This document shows, piece after piece, positions 35,430-47,775 of a stretch of 64,000 bases of DNA. The translations under genes and the position numbers were made by a program. The DNA comes from Macrostomum hystrix. Taxonomy: Eukaryota > Platyhelminthes > Macrostomidae. The notes beneath the pieces were generated by a model, which was not told the DNA's origin, ran no database searches, and worked only from the letters and a program-made list of their open reading frames with translations. The number at the start of each line of letters is the position of its first letter. Position 1 is the stretch's first letter. The DNA is taken from assembly GCA_950097015.1 (NCBI GenBank), contig CATNEN010000003.1, positions 14,427,001 to 14,491,000 of the forward strand. Direction: 5' to 3'.

Positions 35430-35489
35430 CTGAAGATGAGATAAGGACAATTGCAGAGAAGGATGCGGCAGCATGACAATGTCACGGAA

Positions 35490-36900
35490 ATCTATAACAA
35501 GAAGTCAGTGCACATGATCGAACCAACTTGAGTTAGTATGCTGTACTGACTAACAGACTGGCTGAAGCTATTTACATTTCTGCGCAGATAAGCCTTAGCT
35601 GATCATTGATCAGTCAAATTCCACTGGCGCCCTATTCTCAATTTCTTCGTCGATTCACGTTAACTTCAGTTTATGGATTATATGGATTAGGGAAGTTAAG
35701 ATAATTATCCTTCTAATTCAGTTACACCAGCTGAACTATATCATTTTATCCCACCGCTGCCACTGTATTCTCAATTATTTATCATTCACTCTAAATACAT
35801 TTAGGATGTAATAGGACAGTAAAGACAAACCAACCATTTTATTGCACAAAAAACTCTACTTACTCTAAATTACATTTACGAGCGTATTTCTAGAGATCAA
35901 GTCTAGAAGAGTCTAGAAAAAGTATAAGAAAAAAATGTTTCGAAACACGTCACATTGCGCAAACCAGACTCTTCAATCAAAATCTATTTTAACGATTCAA
36001 CTTATTCAATAGATCATGCTTAAATCACATTATACATTTGCATCTTTCAGCGTTAGATGTTTTTGTGAGCCCAATTCAAGAAAAGAAATTTAACTAATGA
36101 TAATATCAAGTAGTGTTTTATTATTTAGCCGATGATTAGCTACAAAAAAACAAGCGAAATGTAGTAATAAATTGAAGTATCATTTTGATTATATGCAAAA
36201 AAACGTTTGCATATAAAGGACTGGTTTTGCAAGTCTTTGTGTTCAAATTTCGTTCAAATATATATTTCGAATATATATGACGGTGACTGGAAAGCTGTGT
36301 TCGAGAACATAAAAAAAATTTGTCCATTTTTTAGATCGTTTTTAGACCAGTTATTTTCAGAGCACTTATAATACAGCGCGATCATTACGTGTCTTGTATA
36401 ATTGTTAAGTATTGCAATTATGGACAAGATAACGACGGCATACTTATCATTTCGCCTTTTACAATGCTTTTAAAAACGCTTCGAATTAAAAAAATTAAAC
36501 TTTATGCTTAGAGTTGAGTCTTTTAAAACAATTTTTCATTTCTGGCTATTCTGGTATGGCTGCAACAATTATGAATGGTGTGAATGCTTTTGACAGACCA
36601 ATTAAAAAGACACTGCAATATGAAGGGATCGCTCTTTACAATTGATATTATCTCGCGAAGTATTTTCCTGTTTTTTGACCAAAAGCAGCTGTATCTGGCT
36701 TTCAGTTAAATATTTTTTAGTTACAGGCTTCATGCTCTGTTAGTTAATCTATCAGTTGCGCTACTCCAATTAAATTAACGACTCAATATCCGGTTTGTGC
36801 GAAATATTTTTTTTTCTGACATTGGATTTATTGGATTACATTGCAGCTATGAATTGCCGACACAAATGAAAGTAAAAAAGTGGCCAATCAACAAAAGTTA
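35490..36900. other. AT-rich intergenic stretch
   Basis: No coding potential, RNA gene or repeat recognised. Short open frames have no recognisable similarity. Confidence 0.4.
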
Positions 36901-36934
36901 CTTGACGATTGATAAATAGATGGAAGGTGTCTTG

Positions 36935-37030
36935 TTCGAGGTCACAAACTGTCTCCCTTCGGCCCAGGTTCGAACTCCTGACCTCTCGTTCAGAAGTCCA
37001 AAGCATCAATCAGTTGGGTTTAAAATCTTT
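36935..37030 (-). mobile_element. tRNA-like SINE head fragment
   Basis: The minus strand reads GCTTTGGACTTCTGAACGAG and then GTCAGGAGTTCGAACCTGGG, which looks like an anticodon arm and a B box. The A box side is weak, so this is a remnant. Confidence 0.4.
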
Positions 37031-37299
37031 CTCCGTCTTCTAAGAGGAGCAAAAAAAAGTCTGAGAAAAGAAAATTTTGAGCACCGCGCAATTCGAGTGT
37101 CATTTATGGGATGAAAAATCGAAGAAGGGAAGTTGAACGAACTGAGTCGCAGGGAGATATTAGGCTCCCCGAGGCGCTGTGCGTGTTCCGCCCAGCAGGA
37201 AGTGCACACTGCCACTCTCTTTCTCTGCCATGCAGACTCGAATTTGCGAGCCTCAAATCAGATTTGAGCAATTTCAAAGCAAAGAAGCAATAAAACTAA

Positions 37300-37985
37300 T
37301 ATACTCGTAGATGTAACAGCTGAGATACAGCTCCGGGCGCGTTATTTTCCTGGGCCAAGGACACTGAAACTAGAGCGAAGAAGCAAAAGAAAGATAAAGA
37401 GGCTGGGGAAATCGGGGAGGTGAGATCTATGGGATATTTGAGACCTCCCGGGAAAGCCTGTAGCTGCTGGGCATGACAAGGGTGGCGGTGGAAGGAATGG
37501 CGGAACGAACCAAGTAAGGCTTTTCTATAGCCCTAGTCCTTTCTAAAGTCCGAGGCTCACAATTTTCCTCAACATCTCAACATCTTATTTACAATATCAT
37601 CAGCGTGGCATAGTTTTCGGAGATTATGTCCGGAAAAATATATATAATTTATTTGGCCACGTCCGATACGAGTGCATTTACAGTGCATGCCCATTCGTAT
37701 AGGCAAGTTCTATATAGCAATCAGTCATATTTAACTACGGTGGGACTAACTAATAGGCACAAGAAACATAAACCATGCTTATACGCTACGGCAATGTTAA
37801 TCTCCTTTCATTCACATTGAGTGCATGCTAGTGTGGGAATATACTCGTAAAACAATGAAGGAGCTAGTACACTGGCTGTACAGGCATCTTGTCCAACTAT
37901 TATATTGCACAGACATCTACATAAAAACTGAACGTATACTTTAAAGTATCAAGTGTCACTCAAAAACATATTTTGTTACACCTAT
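37300..37985. other. Intergenic stretch, nothing recognised
   Basis: Mixed-composition unique DNA. No supported gene. Confidence 0.35.
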
Positions 37986-38310
37986 CAGATATGCAGCCGA
38001 AAGTACAACTGCTTCCAAAGTCTGCGTACAGCTGTTCAGTCCATGGACTGAAGGGACGCCACACCCACCCATAATTAACCCAGATAAATATTTTATGTTG
38101 GTGCCCATTTAACAGCTGAGCTATAGGTGAACTGAAGCGAGGAAGTGTCTTAACAGTAGAACTTCCAAAGCGGGTAATTCCCCCCTTACATATTTTTGTG
38201 CTGCACCCGAAACTGAAGAATACGGGCCAACTTCTAAAACAAGAATCAAGTCGCCAGCTCTTCAGACCGTCGAGATATTCAATGGTTCTGGCCGAAGGTC
38301 AGATTTTCCC
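37986..38310. mobile_element. SINE body fragment
   Basis: GGTGCCCATTTAACAGCTGA followed by GGTGAACTGAAG resembles GGTACCCATTTGACAACTGG and TTGAACTGAAG of the SINE in the GPCR intron. The palindrome CAGTCCATGGACTG at about 38039 also occurs at 3280 just after SINE copy 1. No head is recognised here. A separate tRNA-like B box lies on the minus strand near 38655. Confidence 0.45.
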
Positions 38311-38889
38311 CATAAGCGCTAGTGTATTTCATTCACCCCTATGCACGAATTAGCACTGCGCCTCAGTGCAGCCTTACCAGGCCTTCAAAGTTTATCAGCA
38401 TGTCACCCGAATGTGCCTGCATCATCTCCGTCTTCAGTGGTCACCTACCTTATCTAGACGGACTGCTGGACCTTCAAGGGCAACAGACAACAGGTAGAAA
38501 TAGGCCAGTATGGACAACCTGACGCGAAATTCTCCTGTCAACCATTCAGTCACCAGCCAATGCTGTTAGCATTCAAGCGCTGCAAAAACGGTCGGCAAAA
38601 TGGCTTTGTAGTCTTGTACTGTTGAAGTTTTAAATGACACAAATTGTTCCAGTGGAGTCAGGAATCGAACTTCGATTAGTCAACAAGATCTACCCATGAG
38701 GTACTGAGGCCACGAGTATTTCGTATCTAGGAAATAACTTTATATATTGGCTACGGAGACAATCTCGATCTATACGAGCTATCATGCTTGATCGAGCAAT
38801 TTATTTCACTATAAAGCTATATTGTTGAAGACAAGGTCAAAGAGATCTCACTGATAGAAAAATCGTATTTATAAAAATATTAACATTTA

Positions 38890-39485
38890 CAACAGGGCAG
38901 TGGCACATCATTTGGTGACACTAGACCCGCAGCCAGCAAGGAGGCAATTCCGCCCATTCCGCTGACTCCTGAGCACACACTCACACAGATACTGTACACA
39001 GGCACACACTTTCTAATCGTCAGGCAGTGTACATTCTCACTGTGCCTCGGAGGTTGGCCCTCAAGGGCACGACAAGCCCCCAAGCCTTCTCTCCGCGGCC
39101 GAATGTCGCGGACAAACAAACGAATGTCGAACCTCGCCGCGGAATCGAACTTAGGTACCCTGCTTTGGTGCCAAAGGCAAACGCGTTGGACCGCTTAAGT
39201 CAGTGGCGGCGCAGGGGGGGGGCGGGGGGGCGGGCTGCCCCTGGGTGACCACCCCTCACCACCCTCAGGGGTGACCACCCACTTAAAAAAAATTGGTACT
39301 TTACCATATTTTTTCAAAAGTGTGGTCACCCCATGGGGCATGGGGGTGGTCACCTGAGACATTATTTTTTTGTTTTTTTTGGTGGCCGGGGGGGTGACCA
39401 CCCAACCACCGCCCCCCCAGCTGGAGGTCCTGCGCCGCCACTGGCTTAAGTCTTTTAACTAAATCAGTTGAGAGGCAATTCTGTC
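38890..39485 (-). mobile_element. tRNA-derived SINE, copy 2 (interrupted)
   Basis: Reverse copy of the SINE at 2897. The body (CAGTGGCACATCATTTGGTG through CTCACTGTGCCTCGG) and head (GAACTTAGGTACC, CAAACGCGTTGGACCGCTTAAG) are clear. A hAT MITE (39201-39443) splits the head inside the A-box region, and the sequence resumes at 39452. The copy is diverged from the other two. Confidence 0.75.
39201..39443. mobile_element. hAT-type MITE nested in a SINE
   Basis: The inverted termini CAGTGGCGGCGCAGG and CCTGCGCCGCCACTG are flanked by a perfect 8-bp duplication GCTTAAGT (39193-39200 and 39444-39451). The interior of 243 bp is non-coding, with long G runs and four GGTGGTCACC/GGTGACCACC-type inverted segments. 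The interior differs from the MITE at 9767, so the two are separate families that may share a transposase. Confidence 0.9.
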
Positions 39486-40440
39486 TGTCTAAAAAACTCC
39501 ATCACATGATAGATTCACAGTCAAAGCCAAGTTTTCTTCGTTATAATTTCTTTAAAGTTCGATTGCGTACGAATTTGCATAGGGAATAATTAAAATAATT
39601 CTAATTATTGTCTGATTGAAATTAATCTCTATTTTCATTTAACAGTCTGTCTGATCTGATCTGTTACGCATGAATTTATAGTCAGAGATGTATTGGCTCA
39701 ATTATTTATTGACAAAAAAGGATAAAAAGACACTGATAGAATTCGAATGAAGCGAGAAAACTAGATCAAAGTTAGATTTTCAGTCCACCAGGAAAATGAT
39801 TTGTCTGTTTGAGCAATAAATATAATCCAGCAATTCTTCAGTTTGACCAGCTGCAAAATAGAAAATGTAAATGTCTATCTATCTATGTATCTCTCTATAT
39901 ATTTCTATCTAAAAGAAGAAGCAGATAAGTTTGTATTCCGCCTAACTAATTCTAGTTGAAAAACCACAGGCTTTCTAGGAAAACTGATTGATCGTCTTTT
40001 TTGTTTTAACTAATACGAGAAAAACTATCCTACGATTTTGAATTGCAAAACTCGCATTAACTAACTTTTAAACTATAGAAAATACTCATTGGATTGCAAA
40101 ACAAATCCTTTGATGTATGCATTATCGCAAGTCTTGAAAATGGAATGGAACCAAATCTCTCATGAATTTATAGAATCAAGAAATCTCTAATAACCTAGTA
40201 CTCATCCATTTCTCTGATTTCATTCTATATATATATACACACTCGTCAATCATCAATGGGTGACAGATAGATAGAAGACGGAACGTTGGGTTTGATATCA
40301 AATGAAAGACTGATGATAAGAAAGATTGCATTTTTAGTCTGAATCGATAATGCAGAGTGGCATGGGGATCAAAGTTTTTAGGGACACGGGAAGAGACAGA
40401 AAATTATACAGCTATATGTAGCTCCTCGCAAAACAGTCAA
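39486..40440. other. AT-rich stretch with small simple repeats
   Basis: A short CTATCTATCTATGTATC run near 39872 and ATATATATAC near 40230. Nothing else recognised. Confidence 0.4.
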
Positions 40441-40464
40441 CAAATATACTGAAAATATCTAATC

Positions 40465-43400
40465 GAGAGCCTAGACAGGATAAATGAGATTCGAGAGACC
40501 AGACGCACGAGAATCGAGTGGCTAGATACATGAGAATCGAGAGAGTAGATATATGAGAATCGATAGAGTAGATACATGAGAATCGAGAGAGTAGATATAT
40601 GAGAATCGAGAGAGTAGATATATGAGAATCGAGAGCCTAGACAGGATAAATGAGATTCGAGAGACCAGATACACGAGAATCGAGTGGCTAGATACATGAG
40701 AATCGAGAGAGTAGATATATGAGAATCGATAGAGTAGATACATGAGAATCGAGAGAGTAGATATATGAGAATCGAGAGAGTAGATATATGAGAATCGAGA
40801 GAGTAGATACATGAGAATTGAGAGAGTAGATACATGAGAATCGAGAGAGTAGATTTATGAGAATCGAGAGAGTAGATACATGAGAATCGAGAGAGTAGAT
40901 ACATGAGAATCGAGAGAGTAGATAAATGAGAATCGAGAGAGTAGATACATGAGAATCGAGAGAGTAGATATATGAGAATCGAGAGAGTAGATACATGAGA
41001 ATCGAGAGAGTAGATACATGAGAATCGAGAGAGTAGATACATGAGAATCGAGAGAGTAGATACATGAGAATCGAGAGAGTAGATACATGAGAATCGAGAG
41101 AGTAGATATATGAGAATCGAGAGAGTAGATACATGAGAATCGAGAGAGTAGATATATGAGAATCGAGAGAGTAGATACATGAGAATCGAGAGAGTAGATA
41201 CATGAGAATCGAGAGAGTAGATACATGAGAATCGAAAGAGTAGATACATGAGAATAGAGAGAGTAGATACATGAGAATCGAGAAAGTAGATACATGAGAA
41301 TAGAGAGAGTAAATACATGAGAATCGAGAGAGTAGATATATGAGAATCGAGAGAGTAAATACATGAGAATCGAGAGAGTAGATTTATGAGAATCGAGAGA
41401 GTAGATACATGAGAATCGAGAGAGTAGATACATGAGAATCGATAGAGTAGATACATAAGAATCGAGAGAGTAGATACATGAGAATCGAGAGAGTAGATAC
41501 ATGAGAATCGAGAGAGTAGATTTATGAGAATCGAGAGAGTAGATACATGAGAATCGAGAGAGTAGATTTATGAGAATCGAGAGAGTAGATACATGAGAAT
41601 CGAGAGAGTAGATACATGAGAATCGAGAGAGTAGATACATGAGAATCGAGAGAGTAGATACATGAGAATCGAGAGAGTAGATACATGAGAATCGAGAGAG
41701 TAGATACATGAGAATCGAGAGAGTAGATACATGAGAATCGAGAGAGTAGATACATGAGAATCGAGAGAGTAGATACATGAGAATCGAGAGAGTAGATACA
41801 TGAGAATCAAGAGAGTAGATACATGAGAATCGAGAGAGTAGATTTATGAGAATCGAGAGAGTAGATACATGAGAATCGAGAGAGTAGATTTATGAGAATC
41901 GAGAGAGTAGATACATGAGAATCGAGAGAGTAGATACATGAGAATCGAGAGAGTAGATACATGAGAATTGAGAGAGTAGATACATGAGAATCGAGAGAGT
42001 AGATACATGAGAATCGAGAGAGTAGATACATGAGAATCGAGAGAGTAGATACATGAGAATTGAGAGAGTAGATACATGAGAATCGAGAGAGTAGATACAT
42101 GAGAATCGAGAGAGTAGATACATGAGAATCGAGAGAGTTGATACATGAGAATTGAGAGAGTAGATACATGAGAATTGAGAGAGTAGATACATGAGAATCG
42201 AGAGAGTAGATTTATGAGAATCGAGAGAGTAGATACATGAGAATCGAGAGAGTAGATTTATGAGAATCGAGAGAGTAGATACATGAGAATCGAGAGAGTA
42301 GATACATGAGAATCGAGAGAGTAGATATATGAGAATCGAGAGAGTAGATACATGAGAATCGAGAGAGTAGATACATGAGAATCGAGAGAGTTGATACATG
42401 AGAATCGAGAGAGTAGATACATGAGAATCGAGAGAGTTGATGCATGAGAATTGAGAGAGTAGATACATGAGAATCGAGAGGCTAGATACATGAGAATTGA
42501 GAGAGTAGATACATGAGAATCGAGAGGCTAGATACATGAGAATTGAGAGAGTAGATACATGAGAATCGAGAGAGTAGATACATGAGAATCGAGAGAGTAG
42601 ATACATGAGAATCGAGAGAGTAGATACATGAGAATCGAGAGAGTAGATACATGAGAATCGAGAGAGTAGATTTATGAGAATCGAGAGAGTAGATACATGA
42701 GAATCGAGAGAGTAGATTTATGAGAATCGAGAGAGTAGATACATGAGAATCGAGAGAGTAGATACATGAGAATCGAGAGAGTAGATACATGAGAATCGAG
42801 AGAGTAGATACATGAGAATCGACAGAGTAGATACATGAGAATCGAGAGAGTAGATACATGAGAATCGAGTGGCTAGATACATGAGAATCGAGTGGCTAGA
42901 TACATGAGAATCGAGAGGCTAGATACATGAGAATCGAGAGAGTAGATACATGAGAATCGAGAGAGTAGATACATGAGAATCGAGAGAGTAGATACATGAG
43001 AATCGAGAGAGTAGATACATGAGAATCGAGAGAGTAGATACATGAGAATCGAGACAGTAGATACATGAGAATCGAGACAGTAGATACATGAGAATTGAGA
43101 GAGTAGATACATGAGAATCGAGAGAGTAGATACATGAAAATCGAGAGAGTAGATACATGAGAATCGAGAGAGTAGATACATGAGAATCGAGAGAGTAGAT
43201 ACACGAGAATCGAGAGAGTAGATACATGAGAATCGAGAGAGTAGATACATGAGAATTGAGAGAGTAGATACATGAGAATCGAGAGAGTAGATACACGAGA
43301 ATCGAGAGAGTAGATACATGAGAATCGAGAGAGTAGATACATGAGAATCGAGACAGTAGATACATGAGAATCGAGACAGTAGATACATGAGAATTGAGAG

Positions 43401-43918
43401 AGTAGATACATGAGAATCGAGAGAGTAGATACATGAAAATCGAGAGAGTAGATACATGAGAATCGAGAGAGTAGATACATGAGAATCGAGAGAGTAGATA
43501 CACGAGAATCGAGAGAGTAGATACATGAGAATCGAGAGAGTAGATACATGAGAATTGAGAGAGTAGATACATGAGAATCGAGAGAGTAGATACATGAGAA
43601 TCGAGAGAGTAGATACATGAGAATTGAGAGAGTAGATACATGAGAATCGAGAGAGAAGATATTTGAGAATCGAGAGAGTAGATACATGAGAATCGAGAGA
43701 GTAGATACATGAGAATTGAGAGAGTAGATGCATGAGAATCGAGAGAGTAGATACATGAGAATCGAGAGAGTAGATACATGAGAATTGAGAGAGTAGATAC
43801 ATGAGAATCGAGAGAGAAGATATTTGAGAATCGAGAGAGTAGATACATGAGAATCGAGAGAGTAGATACATGAGAATCGAGAGAGAAGATATTTGAGAAT
43901 CGAGAGAGTAGATTTATG
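40465..43918. repeat. 23-bp GAATCGAGAGAGTAGATACA satellite, about 150 copies
   Basis: The 23-bp unit is GAATCGAGAGAGTAGATACA plus TGA, with variants TATATGA, TTTATGA, GAATTG, GAGACAG, GTGGCTAG and ATATTTGA. The GAGACAG doublet at 43051 recurs at 43350 (offset 299 bp, 13 units). Minus-strand ORFs over it are periodic artefacts. It lies 3' of the last proposed sorting-nexin exon. Confidence 0.95.
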
Positions 43919-43920
43919 AC

Positions 43921-44106
43921 TCAATACTTCTGCGTCTCATTGTTATTCAATACTAATGACTCCTGCATATGTTTAGGCCCCAGTCGCGGAGAATGGCTAA
44001 AAAAGTAAACAAAAAATGAAATCCAGTTTTTACTCGACGAAGCACACAATGTTTTCCGGGTCATTGCGAGATGCCGCGCCAGTTGCTGCTGCTGCTGCTG
44101 CTGACA
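43921..44106 (-). CDS. Possible last exon of the sorting-nexin gene
   Basis: The minus-strand acceptor TTCTTCAATATAATCAG ends at 44107 and is followed by a phase-0 frame. This reads Gln-rich and then LARHLAMTRKTLCASSSKNW, and runs to TGA at 43921 at the very edge of the 23-bp satellite. The phase fits the exon ending at 45485. No similarity supports it, and a donor within it (TCGTCGA|GTAAAA) is possible. Weak call. Confidence 0.3.
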   Translation of the reverse strand, partial: CQQQQQQQLARHLAMTRKTLCASSSKNWISFFVYFFSHSPRLGPKHMQESLVLNNNETQKY

Positions 44107-45484
44107 CTGATTATATTGAAGAATCTTAAATCTCAAACCAGGTGAGGGTTGAGTATCGGTCAAGAACTATCTTATCTTAAAAGCTGCATACATGCCAACT
44201 CAATGACAAAGTCGCATTTCGTCTTATTGATTCGCTTAACTGTTGATTTCTGGCATCTTTCCAGTCGGCTGAACAAATCGAGTGCTCTTATCATTAGCTA
44301 TTATTCATCATCTTCACAGATGGATGAAATGAAATCAGTTAGCAATTAATTATCTGTTATTGTTGGCACTAGTCTAGGTCATCAAAGTACACACTTGGAT
44401 TTGACAGGTCAGGTAATTTTCAGATTTATTCTTATAATTAAACAAATAAATATAAATAAGTTCGAAGCCGATATATTTTTGTTATGAATCGTTCTTCGTT
44501 ATAAATTAACCAGTTCTTTATGAATTATTTGAACTTTATTTAAATAATAAACTTATTTGTAAATTCAATAAGGAATAAATTAATGTAATTAAAGAAAAGT
44601 ATGCTATCGATCGTTAAGTATAAAATTGTGCAATAATATGAAATGTGAAAACCGATAAAATTGAAAAAAAGTCTTGAAAAATCTTATCTGGCATCGGTAA
44701 TACTGATCACGTATTCTAAAGTACAAAAAATTGTAAAAAATTATGCCTCAGGAAGTGAAAGTTTTTAGCCAAATACCATTATAAAAATATAATCACATCT
44801 ACCTACTTAAGTAGTAAAAATGACCATAAAATTGCTACATAAAAAGTTTGTTAAAAAACTCAAATTGAATAACGGAAGCAGTGCTTTCGATTTGAAAAGC
44901 GTCGGAAATTGATTTGTACTACATATCGAAGTTACACTTCTTTCACAGACTTCTCGATTGACCTCCATTCGGCTTCTAGCTGGAAAAAATACAATTAAAA
45001 GCAGATAAATTTTTATAAATTGCGGCTTTTTTCTTGGAATTATTACTATTCTAAATTACAGGTATAATCGAAAAAAATCGAAACTTAAAATGTTAGAATC
45101 TAAAATTTAGTTTTGAATATCAAATTTAAAATCTGAATGAATATAAATATGTTTTTTTTAGTTTTTAAATATTTAACTGGAACTAAGAATTGATTTTTTG
45201 TAGTTAGGAAAAATCAACTTCGAAAACTTTTTTGGTTACATTTTTTAGAATTATTACTCTTTAAAATTACAGATTTAAAATGCGATTGCAAAAATCTATG
45301 AATTGAAGGGACTAGGAATTTACTATTTCTACTTTTCATCTAGATAAAATATTTCCATATTTAGTTAAAAAAGTAAGTCGTGCCATTAATATAAACTTTG
45401 AACTTAAATTCTGACCTTAAATCGAAATAACAAATATCTATCAAATCAATTATTTTAAATACCATTTTTTTTCTTAGAACTTAC
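44107..45484. other. Intron 4 of the sorting-nexin gene (proposed)
   Basis: Very AT-rich unique DNA between the exon at 45485-45673 and the possible exon below 44106. No other feature seen. Confidence 0.45.
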
Positions 45485-45673
45485 AAATCGATTTCCTTTC
45501 AGCTGCACCTCAGCTACTTCAAGTAGCAATTGTCGCAAAACTTGACCACAAAACAAGTCAGCAGGACGGCCTTCTAGAAGCAGACGATCGCGGACAAATA
45601 ACAAAGCTGATCGCTTAGAGCCATCGCCACCCGACAATGAGGCAACCGACGAAGTCAGACGATCATGAAGGCG
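45485..45673 (-). CDS. Sorting nexin exon 4 (BAR-like helical region)
   Basis: The acceptor AACAAATTTAACAG ends at 45674 and the donor is CGATTT|GTAAGT at 45484-45483. The exon is 189 nt, phase 0 at both ends, and follows the exon ending at 48006. It encodes 63 residues: RLHDRLTSSVASLSGG, a helical ALLFVRDRLLLEG, and LRQLLLEVAEVQLKGNRF. The helical, charged character suits the C-terminal BAR-like part of SNX proteins. The family assignment of this exon alone would be weak; phase and context carry it. Confidence 0.6.
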
Positions 45674-45706
45674 CTGTTAAATTTGTTAGCATTAATGACA
45701 ATGAGA

Positions 45707-47775
45707 GAGGATTGTAGAGAATGAGAGAGGACTGCAGGGAATGAGAGATGATTGTAAGGAATGAGAGAGGATTGCAGGGAATGAGAGAGGATTGCAGGGA
45801 ATGAGAGAGGATTGCAGGGAATGAGAGAGGATTGTAGAGAATGAGAGAGGACAGCAGGGAATGAGAGAGGATTGTAGGGAATGAGAGAGGATTGCAGGGA
45901 ATGAGAGATGATTGTAGGGAATGAGAGAGAATCGCAGAGAATGAGAGAGGATTGCAGGGAATGGGAGAGGATTGTAGGGAATGGGAGAGGATTGTAGGGA
46001 ATGAGAAATGATTGCAGGGAATGAGAGAGGATTGCAGGGAATGAGAGAGGATTGCAGGAAATGAGAGAGGATTGCAGGGAATGAGAGAGGATTGTAGAGA
46101 ATGAGAGAGGACAGCAGGGAATGAGAGAGGATTGTAGGGAATGAGAGAGGATTGCAGGGAATGAGAGAGCATTGTACGGAATGAGAGTGGGTTGTAGGGA
46201 ACGAGAGAGCATTGTAGTGAATGAGAGAGCATTGTAAGGAATGAGAGTGCATTGTAGGGAATGAGAGTGGGTTGTAGGGAACGAGAGAGCATTGTAGGGA
46301 ATGAGAGTGGGTTGTAGGGAACGAGAGAGCATTGTAGGGAATGAGAGTGGGTTGTAGGGAACGAGAGAGCATTGTAGGGAATGAGAGAGCATTGTAGGGA
46401 ATGAGAGTGGGTTGTAGGGAACGAGAGAGCATTGTAGTGAATGAGAGAGCATTGTAAGGAATGAGAGAGCATTGTAGGGAATGAGAGAGCATTGTAGGGA
46501 ATGAGAGTGGGTTGTAGGGAACGAGAGAGCATTGTAGGGAATGAGAGTGGGTTGTAGGGAACGAGAGAGCATTGTAGGGAATGAGAGAGCATTGTAGGGA
46601 ATGAGAGTGGGTTGTAGGGAACGAGAGATGATTGCAGGGAATGAGAGAGGATTGTAGGGAATGAGAGAGGATTGCAGGGAATGAGAAATGATTGTAGGGA
46701 ATGAGAAATGATTGTAGGGAACGAGAGAGGATTGCAGGGAATGAGAGATTATTGCATGTAATCAGAAAGGATTTCAGGGAATGAGAGAGGATTGTAGGGA
46801 ATGAGAGGATTGTAGGGGATGAGAGAGGATTGTAGGGAATGAGAGGATTGCAGGGAATGAGAGAGGATTGCAGGGAATGAGAGAGGATTGCAGGGAATGA
46901 GAGAGGATTGCAGGGAATGAGAGAGCATTGTACGGAATGAGAGTGGGTTGTAGGGAACGAGAGAGCATTGTAGTGAATGAGAGAGCATTGTAAGGAATGA
47001 GAGTGCATTGTAGGGAATGAGAGAGCATTGTAGGGAATGAGAGTGGGTTGTAGGGAACGAGAGAGCATTGTAGGGAATGAGAGTGGGTTGTAGGGAACGA
47101 GAGAGCATTGTAGGGAATGAGAGTGGGTTGTAGGGAACGAGAGAGCATTGTAGGGAATGAGAGAGCATTGTAGGGAATGAGAGTGGGTTGTAGGGAACGA
47201 GAGAGCATTGTAGGGAATGAGAGTGGGTTGTAGGGAACGAGAGAGCATTGTAGGGAATGAGAGTGGGTTGTAGGGAACGAGAGAGCATTGTAGGGAATGA
47301 GAGAGCATTGTAGGGAATGAGAGTGGGTTGTAGGGAACGAGAGAGCATTGTAGTGAATGAGAGAGCATTGTAAGGAATGAGAGAGCATTGTAGGGAATGA
47401 GAGAGCATTGTAGGGAATGAGAGTGGGTTGTAGGGAACGAGAGAGCATTGTAGGGAATGAGAGTGGGTTGTAGGGAACGAGAGAGCATTGTAGGGAATGA
47501 GAGTGGGTTGTAGGGAACGAGAGAGCATTGTAGGGAATGAGAGAGCATTGTAGGGAATGAGAGTGGGTTGTAGGGAACGAGAGAGCATTGTAGTGAATGA
47601 GAGAGCATTGTAGGGAATGAGAGAGCATTGTAGGGAATGAGAGAGCATTGTAGGGAATGAGAGAGCATTGTAGGGAATGAGAGAGCATTGTGGGGAATGA
47701 GAGAGCATTGTAGGGAATGAGAGTGGATTGCAGGGAAGGAGAGAGGGTTGCAGGGCGGAAAGAGGATTGCAGGAA
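45707..47775. repeat. 20-bp GAGAGCATTGTAGGGAATGA minisatellite (SNX intron 3)
   Basis: About 100 units in 20-bp register: GAGAGCATTGTAGGGAATGA, GAGTGGGTTGTAGGGAACGA and GAGAGGATTGCAGGGAATGA. Blocks holding ATTGTACGGAATGAGAGTGG occur at 46171 and 46927. On the transcribed minus strand the units read CTCTCATTCCCTGCA or CTACA followed by ATCC or GTCC, so they resemble polypyrimidine tracts and cryptic 3' splice sites close to the true acceptor at 45674. Confidence 0.94.

Noticed and set aside
40437-43924. Many minus-strand ORFs with SRFSCIYSLDSHVSTL repeats
   Set aside because: The 23-bp repeat gives the same 23-residue period in each frame. No independent coding evidence.
45655-47708. Minus-strand ORFs up to 658 residues
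   Set aside because: Translation of the 20-bp array within the sorting-nexin intron.
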